A stretch of DNA of 64,000 nt from Spinellus fusiger (taxonomy: Eukaryota; Mucoromycota; Mucoromycetes; Mucorales; Phycomycetaceae): contig JALLLS010000032.1 of NCBI GenBank assembly GCA_025094145.1, positions 186,001-250,000 of the forward strand, in the 5' to 3' direction. Shown here piece after piece: positions 1-13,249 of the stretch (positions are counted from its first letter, which is position 1; every line of letters starts with the position of its first letter). Position numbers and translations under genes: made by a program. The notes beneath the pieces were generated by a model. It saw only the letters and a program-made list of their open reading frames with translations. It did not search any database and was not told where the DNA came from.

Positions 1-1
1 T

Positions 2-118
2 GGGTATGAATCTCAAGAGGCTAAAAAGACAGCTTCTTTGGAACCACTTGCTTCTCTTCCTGGTGTATTGGAGACGATGACGCTTCGGCCATTGAGGCGG
101 ACTCACCCTTTGGTTTGA
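2..118 (+). CDS. Possible 3' end of an upstream gene, cut by the window edge
   Basis: An open frame enters from the left edge and stops with TGA at 116-118. It encodes about 38 residues ending in a basic, proline-containing tail (..LRPLRRTHPLV). Base composition here is clearly richer in G+C than the AT-rich stretch that follows directly after the stop, as is usual at a gene's 3' end in this window. There is no recognisable domain and the product is unknown. It could also be chance open sequence. Confidence 0.3.
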   Translation, partial: GYESQEAKKTASLEPLASLPGVLETMTLRPLRRTHPLV

Positions 119-434
119 TAATGCATTGTGAGATGAATCATGAATAAAGTGATAATAGTGATAATAATGAAGAATATACACTCTCTTCTTTGAAAGAGAT
201 AGGCTGTTACATGGAATAGATTTATATACAATGATAACATAGTTTACAATCATTGGATTTAGTTATATAAAATGTGTTAGTATATATGTATATATCCTGT
301 CTAGTATATGATGTTGTGTTTAGAGTAATAGTTAAATCACCAAATCCTTTTTATTTTATTTTTTATTTTTACATTTAGGGTGTGTATGTTATATAATATA
401 GAGTGTATGTACTGTCATTGTCCCTCGACAATAG

Positions 435-556
435 TTATAATAGATCCATAGCAATAGATCCATAGCAATAAATCCATATTAATAGATCCATATTAATAGA
501 TCCATAGTAATAGATCCATAGTAATAGATCCATAGTAATAGATCCATAGTAATATA
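435..556. repeat. Tandem repeat, about 15-bp unit based on AATAGATCCAT
   Basis: The motif AATAGATCCATAGTA and close variants are repeated about eight times in a row. The variants differ mainly in the bases between the conserved AATAGATCCAT cores. It is non-coding simple sequence. Confidence 0.85.
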
Positions 557-696
557 ATATGTCCCTGTAAAATACACTTTTTTCCTATATCGTGACATGA
601 TAGGTTGGAAGGATGTAGAGGACAGAAGATTAACGTTTCAATGTCAAATACAATGTAACGTCTTACAAGGAGATCACCCCAAATAGCGTATTCTCC

Positions 697-981
697 TACA
701 CACCCAAAGATTCTTCTGACCTTCAAGCGGTGATACACTCTTCCTTTTACGTCACAATAAAATTCCCTTTTATGGACATGTGTTTAAAATCAAAAGGTTT
801 GCAAGTATCTAGATTATTATTTCCTTTTGTGAATACCTCAATATCAAATTGTGTTATCAATAGAATATATTGTTTATAAATACATCTTAATTTATTTTTG
901 CTTCTTTTCAAATCAATATCATTCTTAAACAATTGTAGTTCGATTATTTCCTTTTATATTCTAAAGATCTCCTGGTGTGTA
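697..981. mobile_element. Complete 285-bp TIR element (MITE-like) of the TACACACC family
   Basis: The left end reads TACACACC and the right end is its complement (CTCCTGGTGTGTA), both flanked by or including TA. The left part (697 to about 880) matches, in reverse, the segment ending at 41301 and the start of the copy at 35091. The right part (about 885-981) matches, in reverse, the segment starting at 38134. The piece therefore carries both ends of the longer element at 38134-41301 with the interior missing, the structure expected of a non-autonomous deletion derivative. It contains no coding capacity. The homology was judged by eye over long stretches. Confidence 0.8.
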
Positions 982-1236
982 AAGAATCGACAGGCAATCT
1001 ACCCAAAATGAAATAGAAACAAGTCACGTTATAGATCAGGTAGAGGCGGCACATGTCGCTTGTCTCTACAGAAATATAAGATCCGAGGAATTTCTACTTT
1101 TGGCTGTGTGTCTGTGTGTTTCCGATCTGCAATGACAAGACATTAGCCGTAGAGAAACTTGTATCAAAGGAACAGATTTGATGACAGGCCATGGACTGCT
1201 GTTGAGTATGAACAGAAGCCAATTCAGCTCAGACAA

Positions 1237-1268
<32 letters not shown>

Positions 1269-2178
1269 AAAGACTGCAATGGGATAAAAATAGACTTGCT
1301 TTGATAGCTGGAATGGGGTGTCCAAGAACACACTTCTTTGTTTCTTTTGCAGTGGGTGGGTGACGTCGACTTAACAATAAAAACACAAGACAAGTTTAAC
1401 CCATCTAACCCATCTGACATGGATGAGCCTAACAAGTCTATATTCAACCAACAGTCACACCAACTGACACTAAGACTGACACTGACACTTGCGCACACGA
1501 TGAAACCCTTTTACGATTCTGATAGGACAAAACATATATAAAAAAGAGACGGGAAAACACCTGAGATAGAGAAACACAGTCCAATCGCACCCCAAAAGCA
1601 GACATTTCTGTCACACGACGTCTGTCTTTTTCTCTCGGATGATTACTGCTTTTTATTCGCTTCATGGCTTTCTCTCTTTTTCTCCCACCTTTTTTTTTCC
1701 TTCTCTTTTACGCATTCTCAGCTAATCATTCTCAATCAAGCCAAATCCATCGCCTCCCCTTTCTCTTTTCATCCTTCTTTTATTTCCACAGTCTATTTGA
1801 CGTGTCAAGTCTTGCAGGCCACTCTTTGCATGGAAAACACTCTGTATTTAAACTTCACCTTTCAGAATTAGTTATTGTTCAACCTCAGTATTACTATGCG
1901 CTCCAATACGAAGCTTATCATCAGTCTTGTCAACAGAGTAGCCATGCGGGTAATAACATAAAAACAACAGCAACATCAACAGCTGTAGGGGGGAGGTCTT
2001 TATTATTATTATTATTATTATTAAGGAAAAAAAAAAGAAAAGGAAAAAGAAAAAGAAAAGAAAGTAGTGGGTTCATTCATTCACTCACTCACTCACTCAC
2101 TCACTTCTTTGTTATTGTTTATATTAGCTACCTGTCAACAATGGAAGAAAGATAGAAAGCTTAGAACAAGACCCCATC

Positions 2179-4847
2179 ATGCAGCAGACAGGTAAAGCGA
2201 AACATAACTCCACTGTAGATCCTGCCTACAAGTGCAGAGAAGATAAACCACTAGTCGCCATGACCTAATCTACTCACACTCACACTCTACAGTGGCTGCT
2301 ATCATTGAGCTGTCTGTGCACAAACTATCTACCATTGTCAATTCTCTTGCTTCTGCACTGGACACTGTCTCCAAGGCAAGTCCCCTTTACAACTACAAAG
2401 GAAAAGAGTGACTAACCCTACCTGTTGACTTTGTTTACATTTCATTCTCTAGGCGGCACCTGCATTTCATTCTATTTCTGATGCCCTGCCCTCTGTAGAA
2501 GTAATGCAGTCACAGCTCTTTTTACTACGACTCTTATCAGCATGCATGCGACACTACTGGACGTGTTTTAGACAACTCAAATTGAAAGACACTGCACACA
2601 CCTCCTCCTCTTCTTCTTTTGCTACAACATCCACGACCAATACGACGACACCCATAACTACTAATGCTACCACGACTAATGCTACCACGACTAATGCTAC
2701 CACTGCCACCACCACCACCACCACTACGTCACATAGCTATCTTCATTCTTCTACTACTACTCCTACAGTCCTCACACTAGAAAATGATTTTCCTATTCAT
2801 CCTCTGAAGCAAGTACCTTCACCTTCTCCTCGGACTACACCTCTACACCCTAACAAATCCTCCAATGCACGTTCCCCGCTTTGTTTGACCGACCCACCTC
2901 CTTTGGATGAAGCATTGGTAACATTTCTCATGGTGCTATTGAGTCGATTCATCTACCAAGCCCATGTCTTGGAAGAAACCAACGAATTATACGACAATGC
3001 CTCTATTGATAGTGTGGGGCCTGACATGACAGTGTTTGCCCCTAGAATTGATTTTGCCACCTATGAGCTAGTGATGAGCATCCAGGCTGCAGCAGGAAAA
3101 GTGTTGCATTATGTGAGTGCTAGTAACTGGAGTTCCTATTATGCAAAGATAAAGAATGCAGTCCATGCATTAAGTGTGATCAGTGATACGACAGAAACAA
3201 GTATTACTGAATTGAGGTTCTTGGAATGCTGCTGTTTAACAAGAGAGCGGTTGTCCATTGTATTAACAGGTAAGAAGGACTACAACAGCAGCAAAAGTTG
3301 TAGAGAGAAAAAGAGAGAGAGAAAGAAAAAGGGGGAGGGATATTGATCCACATTATCCATAATGAATATAGAACTGAGTCCTTACTTTCTCAACATTGAA
3401 AACGACACCAAACTACTCTTTGCAAAGTTAATGCGCACTGCTATTTGGCGATGGATAGAGTCTTATCCTGCTGAATTTGCTGAGCTCTATGAAAGTGAAG
3501 AGCGTCTAATGACTGGACCTGAAGTTCTGTTTGATCTGTGCAATTCCAATGTCGACAGTCCAAGGAAAAAGTCTATCCTATGGCCATTGCGCTCTATTCT
3601 TCTTGCACTCTCACCTGATGTGTTGACGCAGGCCTATTTGGACACCACCTCTTCACAGAACCGAAGGGTAATCTACCTTTTCAACTTATCTTTCTATTGA
3701 AGAAGAATGGATAATAACTTCTTCTTTTTATTATTATTGTTGTTGTGTCCACAGACAGTGTTTCTGAAGATGTTGGGCAAGACATTACGAACTGTAAGAT
3801 CCAATGAGATTGCTGCTCTTTGTTTTGTGGACCTATGCAAGGCAGCCACGTATGTTTCTCCAACAGAAGACAATGTATTGCGACATATTGCTATTGATGT
3901 AGAAGATGATTTAAGAGAGAGTGTCTGGAATGTAGCTCGCTTCAGTGTGCCGCAGACATCGGTGGCTAGTGGAGGCTATAAGATTGATCAACTGGCATTT
4001 GCTTCTGATCACTTGCTATCACAACTACGCATGGATAATATCAAGGCACTCGAGACCATTGTTTCTATATGTCTTGAGGAGAATGCACCCTTTGTGTTTA
4101 AAATGGCATTTGTAAAGTCATGTTCTACGATTGTGAACCAACCATCCAATGCATGCTATGTTATTCGAAAGCCAGAGATCCGTGCTCTGCTTTGTGATCG
4201 TCTCAGATCTCTTTTCTTAGTAGCATGTACTTTTGAACAAAGCAGCAGTAATCGTTCAGATACTTCACTTTCCCAGTTCAGTATGAAGAAACTCCAAGGA
4301 GATAGAATGCCCAGAAAAGACTCACAAACAAGACTCAAAGAAAACAGAATGCTTCTTGATGATATTCTACGTCTATATCGAGCAGACCCCCTTCTTGCTC
4401 TCAAAGTAAAAAAAAAAAGAATAGGAAGAAGAAAAAGATAGTAAAGCTAAACATGGTATCTTTCTCTTTCTAGGATAATGTCGAGGGTTGTCTGGAGAGC
4501 AATACTACAATCGTGGTCAGTGTACTCAATCTATTGCAACATTCAGAGTCTACTATTCGACAGCTCTCGAGTGAATGTATTGTAAAACTGTATGACCAAC
4601 GATGCATTTACGTGTGGGGTCCTCGTGGGTCAATGACTTTCAACTTTTGGCATATTACTCTGCAAACCCACTTTCTACTGTCGAAGCAAATCCTGGAGAA
4701 TCCCAGAGATGACAATATTATCTTGTTTGTGTTGAGCCTGTTTGCCAAATTAAGTGCTGCCAAATCTATTTTTCTGCGTAATTCTTCAGTAAGTTTTATT
4801 TTACTACGAGTAGAAACAAATCAATAAGAGAGAGAAGAAAGATAAAC

Positions 4848-4886
<39 letters not shown>

Positions 4887-7800
4887 TTGCATGTTTATAC
4901 TTATTGATTATTATTTTTAGTGTTATATGGATTTTGCCCAGATGACAAAATCACAGCTACAGGCCGCTATTGCCTTGGAGTTTGCTCTTCTAATTTCTTT
5001 ATGCTCCACGAAAAGCGAAGCATGTTCTGTATCTGCACGCTGTATTGGCTATCTATGTGCAGAAAGTGTCTATTTCACAGTATCTTCAGAAGAAAAGAAT
5101 AAGGACTACAAGTTTCTCCTCACAAACGCTGATGTTTACAAAGCAATGACAAGAGAGGACTCGATTTTTGTTGGACGAAAAGCCCAACAAAAGTGCTTCC
5201 GAAAGCACTTTCGAATGTTTTCAACCCCTACACCCGGTATTCTTGCTGCCTGGGAAGAGGCATGGAAGCGATGGAAAGCATTGACAGGGCCCTTGTCTTC
5301 TGTTTCTACAGAGAGCCAAACAGGAGATGACGCCAGCGATGCTTTATCGAAAAAGAGTCAGAGTATAGGCCAGGGAAGAGACAAGCACAAACACATGCCA
5401 TTTAAAGTATTGCCTGCGTATCCAAATCGTCCAGAATCCAAAGAAGAGATGCGAGTGGAGTGGGAAAACTATGCAGGATTCCTTGCTTCTGTGGGCGGTT
5501 GCTGTTTGATGGACTCGCCATTTGTAGAAAGCAGTTCTAAAAAGGGAAGCCATTTGGGCCATGCACAGGACACACGTCGTATCCATACACCCACAGAGTC
5601 AGAAACAATGGTGGATCAGTTTTTAGCAGAAATGGTAGATTTGTTAGGTTCTGATATAGCTACTATTCGAGAGAGTGTACGAGAGATTCTTGGATGTGAT
5701 TTATCTACAGGACTCTATGCAATTCTCTTCAAACACCTCGAGAAGCGTATTGGAACATTCTTTAATAGTGATGACAGAGCAGTGTGTGATCCCTCAAGAA
5801 CCACCTTTGTTGATTTGGTAGTGGTAATTCTTAAGGCCATTCTTGATCGATTGGAAGATCCCGCCGACTTTTTGTTGAGTGTCAACTTTAGCCATCTGAT
5901 TCGTAGCTGTACAGCTTACCTTGATCAACACCCTACCACACCCATTGTCCTGCGTGCTAAAGTTAAGCTGTGTCATTTAGTAGATGCTCTTGTTATGAAA
6001 AAAGAGCAGATTGTAGTAAGAGATGAGATGCGATTAAGAAACAGGCTGCTGGATACAATTGTTGAATGGACCAGTGGATTTACCTCGGTAAGCAAGAACT
6101 ATTCCTTGAAAGAAAGAAAGAAAAAGAAAGAAAGAAAGAAAGAACTTTTATTTTATGCTTTATTTTGTGAATGAATTCATAACACTGCCATCTACATCCA
6201 TTCATAGCCTATGGATATTATGAAGGCATCCACCGGAATACAGGAACCCATTCAGATACAACGCTTACGACGTGATTTGGACCAGGCATGTCTCAAGACC
6301 ATTTCTGTTCTTCTCCGTCAACTGCCTTTGCAAGCCTGTGAGCCAACAACAGAGACAGACGCTGCACAAGTAAAGAGTCGACTCTTTTACAAATACCTGG
6401 CCTTTTTCCTAAAATTACTGAATCGTTGTCGTTTAAATGAAGTAAGATACATTCTTATGAACAATCTATTAAATTGTTATTGCAGATAGATTCTACCACT
6501 TCATCTATCAAGGTATGGTTTCCAACACACTCTATTGTTGAAACGAAACTTATAGATATCTCCCTATCTATTTCTATGTACCTCTATCGATGTATCTATC
6601 TGTATACTCTATTGTTTGTTATTGATTAGTCAGAAGAAGCTGCCCATGATTGGACTTCTTTGAAAGAAAACACAATACTCTCCATGTCCAATCTACTCAG
6701 TGCTAATATAGAAACAGGCCTGAAGTATTCTCTCGCCATGGGATATCATGAAGAAACACGTACACGTACAGCTTTTATGCAAGTCTTGGCCAATGTACTT
6801 AAAGAAGGTGCAAGATTTGATACTCTGGACGATAACTTGATGCTGGATCGCTATGAACAACTCATTGATGTAGGCTAATTACCTTTCTTATCCACTGATT
6901 AACTCTTTTTGTTCTCAAGCTACTCACCGAGTCCGATATCTCGGCCATACTGTCTCTGTGTAATATATGTCCACCTTCAGACACTACAGGTCTGATTGAG
7001 ACAATTATACAATGCTTTGAGTCGCGTGAAAAAACAATGCTGCTACTAAAAGAGGTTATTACAAAAGAAGTGGCGTCTACAGGTAGCTATAGCCTATATA
7101 ACCATTAAGAATGGGATCTTTTTGCTAACAGATCTATTAGAACAAGAAGCTACTCTCTTTAGAAGCACTACTATTGCAACCCAGTTTCTCTCTATCTTTG
7201 CACAAAGCCACTGTGGCAACTACATACAGTGTACACTTCAGTCTGTTATGGATGAGATTTATATGTTGCCTGAACATATGCAAACATGGGAACTTGATTC
7301 TCAAAAACTAAAGCCAGGAGAAGATATTATCACCAACAAGGAGAATGTCATTCGCGTGACAAAACTACTCTTGAATGTTATTTGCTCTTCTTCTAACAGT
7401 GCACCAAGGTTTGTTCTATCTTTCTATACTAATGAAAGAAGAATACACCTTCTCAAGACCCATCTTTTGACGTTTTATGTAGAGTGTTTCGAGAAGAGCT
7501 TGCGTTGATTGCAGATACTGTTCAACAACGCTTTCCAGAAGCAAAATACTCTGCTGTAGGTGGATTTGTCATTCTACGTCTCTTTGGACCAGCCATTGTT
7601 GCTCCTGAAAACTCTATGCTCCCCAAATTGACATCCTCCGGAAACAGCAATGTTCGAAAACTACTACTGCAGGCAACACGTATTATTCAGAACTTGGCAA
7701 ATAATGTATTATTTGGTGCTAAAGAAACACATATGATTGTTCTCAATGATTTCTTGACAAGCAACATTTACTTGGTGACAAGTTTTTTACGACAAATTTC

Positions 7801-10800
7801 TACTGTGCCGCCATTAGACGCAGCCTCCATTGATAGTAGAGTCATGCCGTTTGATCAAAAGATCTATGGTCGAATCCATCGTTATGTCTCTGATAACTTT
7901 GAACGCATGGCACGCGATTTGAGTGAACGCATGACAAAAGAAGATCATGATGACACACAAAGGCTACTCGAGTATAAAAGGACACTGGATAAGTTTTCGA
8001 ATTTGCTTGCTCAGTTGGGTCGTCCTCCTGATATTTCACAAGTGAAGCTGACAGAAATGACACTGAGCTACTCTACAACCAGCAACAACCATTACTTCTT
8101 TGAGTTTATCAATCGCAACCGTGACCGTGACATTACTGCCATTAGTACACTTAACATTGTTTACCAGGCAGGCGTTTCAAGAAGTGGACGGCCTGTATTC
8201 TATTTGCTGCTAAGAAAGACAAAGGGAGAAGATTTTGATTTTGAGCTTCTTACTTATTATGTGCTGCTGGTAAAGTAGAAGAGAGTCATGAGAAAACATG
8301 TTGTTTCTCACTCTTTTTTGTTTTTGTTTTTTGTTTGGAATGCATATAGGTTTTGGAGCCTCACTTTAAGAAACCATTTGAATTACTGTTTGATATAACA
8401 TGTTTTAATGCTGATTGCCGTATGCCTCCTCACTGGCTCAATCAATTCTTACAGCTGCTGTTCAGTGAAGTCAGGAATACCTTGTGTGCATTGTATCTCT
8501 TCAATCCAAACACACACATTCAACGCTACATGGCAAAACTTTCCCGTGCACTTGTTGCTAAATTTACCAAGCAAACGATGTATATTCTTAGTATTCAAGA
8601 GTTACAAGAATACATTGCTCCCTCTGAAATACGCTTGCCAAAGCAAACAGGCATGTCTTTAGTGAATGAAAAAGAAAGAAATACTAACACACTATCCAGT
8701 TGATATCGATAAAGAGAAATGTGTTGTGTTTACTCCTGTTACAAAAGTAACAAATATGGTACCAGTTATTCCTGTTACTATCAAGATAGGACAAGAATAC
8801 CTTCAAATTATAACAGTAGGTGTAAACTAGAAGGAAGATCGGGAAACGGCTCACTTTCTTTTATACTCATATATAACTAGGTGCGTAAACAAGAATTACT
8901 TTGGGATATGAACACTTTCTTGAACGATGTTTATCACATATCAGAGATTGAGAGTATGTTTTCCATTGGAACACCAAGGAATACAGAAAATGGAGGGGAA
9001 TTCTGTTTAAAAGCGGATCATGGACAAACCTCTTTGACATTCACAAGTGCAAAAACAAATGCCATTCTTTCGGTAAGCCTGACAATGGCTCAATAGAATA
9101 AAATAGACATGATGACTCATCTCTTGTCTATTCATTCTGCTCAATAGCTTCTTCGATTCAACAAGACTCGCTACGATGAACTCTCAAGAACCTCCAACAT
9201 TCATGAGAATATTATTCATCCTTCAGACGTACCTGGTCGTCTTCTCAACATGGTCTTAATCAACCTTGGTGCAAGTGATCCAGATTTACGTGTGTCTGCC
9301 TACAGTCTTTTGTGTTCTTTAAGTAGCTCATTCCGATTTGATGTTGGAAATCAACTAAACTATACTCCTGGTAAGTTATTGACTGATAAGTAAGTGTAAA
9401 TTGTCCTCACATGAATTATTTGATAGATATATGTATTCCAGCCAACTGTACACACTTTATTGTGAATATCAGCAAGACGTTGGCAGAGTCAGAATCTCAA
9501 TTAACACTTCAATTCTTGGCAGAATGTTTTACTGGACTCGCCAAGTCTGATAAACAAACTCAGCTTCTTTGTATCGATTACATGTCACCTTGGCTTTGTA
9601 ACCTGGCTCTTTTCACGCGTGTTGAAACTGAACAACACAATAACCGTAGTGTTTCTTGTGCAAGAGATATTTTGAAACTATTGATTGATATTACTGTGAC
9701 ACACCCTAGTGTAAGTAGATAGTGAAGAATATGTTTTGTATATAGAGAAGGACTAATACAATATTTTTTGTAGCTTTACAAGCACATCCAAGCCAAGGTG
9801 TGGAAGCTGCTGGCAGAGGTTGATGAATTAGTAGACATTATTCTTGATTCATTTATCCAACACTCCGTTGAAAGTGGAGTAGGCTCTTCACGAGCCGAGA
9901 TGCTGGCTGATACATTTGTCACAATGGCAGGCACATCTGTACGTGGAAAAGTGATTTCCAGAATGCGTAGGGTAAGCTATCTTTACATCAGCCTTGAGTT
10001 GTATTGAAGAACAAAAAATAAATAAAGTGGAGTTAACCTTGGTATCATTCTGTTAGATCATTCAACAAACCTCGGTTCATTCATGCAGAGACTTATCAGA
10101 ACATCCTTCATGGACCGAGATTGCAGTGTTGCTTCGATTCTTATTGATGCTTTCATTCAATAGTGTTGATATCACTAGAACCTATCTTCCAGAAACATTT
10201 CACATTGCCTCACTCTTGGCAGCTACAGGCCCAGTGTTTATCAGATCTTCCGTGTATGAGCTTGTGATCAACCTCATTCATTCGCTCTGTACGAGTGCAC
10301 AGCTGGCAGATGAAGAGGAGAAGAAGCTACAATTTCTTTTGAATGAGATGTGCGATACAAAAACTCGATTTAACTTTGGGCTTTCCAAGACGTATGGTCA
10401 AGCCTACGCGGTTACAAGTGAATTTAGTACAGACTCCTCCATGCCATTGAGCCTACTTTCTTTGGAAAACATTGTGCGTTTGCTGTTGGATGCGTTGTCG
10501 ATTGGTGCTACTTCTTCAGGTAATATACAATGACTTTTAGAATAATTTGTGTATTAATGCTCTGCTTGTTTTAGACGTATCAAATATGTGGAGAGCACGT
10601 TGGATGGGACTCGTTGCCAGTACAACATTTCAATTCAATCCTGCAATTCAGCCTCGGTCATTTATTGTGCTTGGCTGTCTGGCACAAGATGAAATAGACG
10701 ATGATTTTGTTTATCAGATCCTTATTGCCTTAAAGGGGGCCCTCAACATATTTGAAGACAATGACGCTTCACTGATTGTCAGTATTATGATGTGTCTCAA

Positions 10801-11834
10801 GAACATCATTCACCACATGCCTGCTAAATCTCGTTACATCAAGTCTCTCTTTTGGGTTGCTGTTTCGCTTGTCCAAATGAACCATCCCGTCACTCTCCCT
10901 ATAGCCATTCAATTCCTCCAGTCTGTGATACAAGCGCTAGATGCCAACAACTTCTTTCTCCACGATAAGCTTTCTGATGTACTGATGGAGTCTCGCATAC
11001 CTATAAGAGACATTGCCCGAGAGATTGACAGAGAAAGTGGTGTCAACTTTGATACTCACTTCTCTTTTGCAGTAGCTGGTATACTGTTAAAGGGATTAGT
11101 AAAGAATGACCCCAAATCAAGTGTTCTACAGTGCTTGGCGGCCTTTTTAGAGATCGACCGCAAACGATCGATTGAAGAGAATATTGTGAAATCACATACT
11201 ATTGGTTATTTCGCCATTCTTCTTCCATTTGCCATTGAAAATGGAGCTCTCCGGGAACTTCTAAGGGTAGCGGGTGTAGATGATATTGAGCTTGATGGCA
11301 TTGAGTTTGGATCATCTTATGTTCAAATCTTTGACAAGTTTGAAATACCTGATAATACAACAGGTTTACTTCTTGTCTCACTACTAGCCAATATGGTCAA
11401 CACCTCGGATAGTGAAGTAGAGCGCCAATTTTTATACGAACTTCTTGCAGAAGCAGCAAGTTCATTGCCAGAAGTATTCTCCTTGGTGTAAGTATTGTGA
11501 ATGAAGAAGGGCACTCTATATAGTTAATTCCAACAACCGCTCATCGATATTGATTATTTTGTCTTCTAGGTATGAGTCACTACTACCAAAAATGAACCAG
11601 GTTGTTGTTTCCAGTCAGAACTTTGCTATTATTGATACCATCAAGGGTATTCTCATGACAGCCTGCACTGAGCCGGTGTTCAACAATAGTACAAATGATT
11701 ACTGTGGCCAAAAGCAACTTCTTGAAGAACTCGGGTTTCCCTCTTTGGCAGACACCAACTTCACACCAAACAAGCCAAACACTTTATCCACAGCCATGCT
11801 TATTAGCAATCTAATCTCAATAGTTACTGAGTGA
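2179..11834 (+). CDS. Neurofibromin/IRA-type Ras GTPase-activating protein, 22 exons
   Basis: The product is a RasGAP that would switch off Ras by stimulating GTP hydrolysis, acting in growth and cAMP signalling at membranes. Exons: 2179-2191, 2293-2375, 2453-3269, 3372-3667, 3755-4405, 4474-4788, 4921-6087, 6208-6441, 6486-6512, 6630-6869, 6920-7082, 7132-7408, 7483-8269, 8350-8650, 8700-8815, 8881-9072, 9148-9370, 9427-9710, 9774-9971, 10057-10519, 10575-11487, 11570-11834. They sum to 8,025 bases, 2,674 codons plus stop, close to animal neurofibromin in length. The GAP domain lies near residues 1300-1560, with arginine finger TLFRSTTIA (R about 1346) and the FLR-like block ILRLFGPAIVAPE (R about 1460). 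The Sec14-PH-like module follows (IVYQAGVSRSGRPVFY, then LEPHFKKPFELLFDIT), then helical repeats (LLNMVLINLGASDPDLR, CIPANCTHFIVNISKTLA). The first 13-base exon and its ATG are the weakest part. Residues about 150-195 are low-complexity Thr/Ser. Two introns have GC-AG ends and one exon is only 27 bases. Confidence 0.93.
2376..2452 (+). other. GC-AG intron in the RasGAP gene
   Basis: The exon ends TCCAAG, the intron begins GCAAGT and ends CTCTAG, and the next exon starts GCGGCACCT in phase 0. No GT donor nearby keeps the frame. The AG|GCAAGT context is the known strong consensus for the minor GC-AG class. Confidence 0.75.
8651..8699 (+). other. GC-AG intron in the RasGAP gene
   Basis: The donor is ACAG|GCATGT and the acceptor is TATCCAG. 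A perfect yeast-type branch sequence (TACTAAC) lies near 8682. Splicing joins KQT to VDIDKEKCVV and restores the frame of the Sec14-PH region, whereas read-through meets a stop at 8701. Confidence 0.75.
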
Positions 11835-12245
11835 CTCGAAACACTAAATCCAATACACAGAATAGACATAAAATTTAACTTAGTAGAAACTATAGATATG
11901 CTTAAATAAATTTATTCAAAACAATGTGTTAGGTTTCACCTTATAGCAATACAAGATAAGTAGTGTCAAATGTAGTCATAGAATTCCAATCATGTCTTTT
12001 ATTTCAATGACTATTTGAGGACAATAAACATTCTCGTACAAGAAAAACTACAGCAAATTAGCGTACATCATAAAGAGTTACACAGTTATGCTTAATTGAA
12101 TTTAAAACTTGCCTAAATTTTAATAAAATAAGATGTACTTTTCTTCAAATATCATTAAACTGACCCAGAACTTCAGATAGATTTTCAGAAACTCACATCC
12201 ATGTAGAATATGAGATTGCTCAGATAAATATTGTACAGGTGTGCA
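11835..12245. other. AT-rich 3' flank of the RasGAP gene
   Basis: There is no gene here. The stretch is AT-rich and includes AATAAA-like sequence near 11906, which could serve as a polyadenylation signal. It runs into the decayed transposase. Confidence 0.4.
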
Positions 12246-12249
12246 ATCT

Positions 12250-13190
12250 ATTAAAGAGATTCTTTATTTAAGCATCCTTTTAGATTTGAGTGTGAATGAT
12301 GGAAGAACCCTTGTAGATTCTTTATTTTAACTCTGTTGCATTCATCATTCACTCTTGAGGATAAAATCGCCTGTGTTAACATTCTTTTTCTTTTCATCCT
12401 GCTCTTGATCACAGACCAAAAATTAATTGATTGGGTTGAGCCTAGGAGATTACAGTGGAAGATATACACATTCATAGACCTAGCGAATAATCAGCCTTTC
12501 AATCTGAATTGAGTTGTGTATGGGAGTATTATCCATAACAATATAATATCCTTTGGATTGCTCGTGGTGATCAAGCACATCTAAGGTATTAGCAACAAAA
12601 TTAAAGTAATAGACTTTAACAGTTTACACTGTCTTTACCTTTTTCTCACCTGTAACTTTTCTTTTCTTAGAGTTCTCTTCATAAGGTACTCGAAATTTAA
12701 TGTTGATAATGCCTGTTGAGCAGATTTCTCCCAAGATTATTGTTGTTTAAACTCTTGTCTTGGGCTGTACAGCAACAGCTTTAGTCCCTTTAACAGACCG
12801 AGCCATGATGCAACTGAGGTTGATGTGAAAGGCGGATTCATTGATGAAGACATAATTGCTTTGGAAATATATATCGGTTTCCATAAGCTTGACAGTCCAG
12901 TCATATTGTGTGGCAATATTTTCTGTTGAATTCCAGTCTTCGGGTTCAAAGCTTGCCTTATTAAATGATAGGGGACAGTCATTTGTCATGAAGTTATGTA
13001 TAGTAGTCTTGATAATTCTTAGGTCTGAAAACTCCGTAAGAGACCCTCAGCTGCGTCATCCACCGTTGTTTTGAATTCATTGCCTTACATTCTCTTCAAG
13101 AACTCTTTGTGCTCTTCGCCCAAGATCTTTGGACGGCCAATATTTTTCTTCTCCTGATGAACTACATCTTTCTCCGTCTGATCTCATTTG
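12250..13190 (-). pseudogene. Decayed DDE_3/IS630-type transposase
   Basis: Read on the minus strand, broken frames preserve a recognisable order of transposase blocks. These are GRPKILGEEHKEFLKRM with a stop, then NYVFINESAFHINLS (first catalytic region), VKGTKAVAVQPKTR, GIINIKFRVP, KGYYIVMDNTPIHNS (second catalytic Asp), a SPELNPIEQFW-like block around NPINFWSVIKSRMKR, and a C-terminal CNRVKIKNLQGFFHHSHSN. Many stops and frame changes interrupt it, so it is dead. I could not find convincing terminal inverted repeats. The family call rests on the typical DDE_3 wording of these blocks in fungal Tc1-like elements. Confidence 0.7.
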
Positions 13191-13249
13191 ATCTCGTCTT
13201 GGTCCTTTCTATACTATTTGTATACAGTATATCTTTTGATATTTAACTC

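Larger units (their letters stand above)
119..2178. other. Intergenic region, no convincing gene
   Basis: This AT-rich interval holds the tandem repeat at 435-556, the TIR element at 697-981 and short microsatellites (GAAA near 1238-1270, TTA near 1998-2022, CACT near 2082-2103). Small open frames are present but show no conserved motif. The part nearest 2178 is presumably the 5' leader and promoter of the RasGAP gene; I see no clear TATA box. Confidence 0.5.

Noticed and set aside
1664..2155. 163-residue open frame before the RasGAP gene
   Set aside because: It consists of Phe/Leu/Ser-rich low-complexity sequence and poly-Leu/Lys from TTA and AAG repeats, with no domain and no clear link to the next gene.
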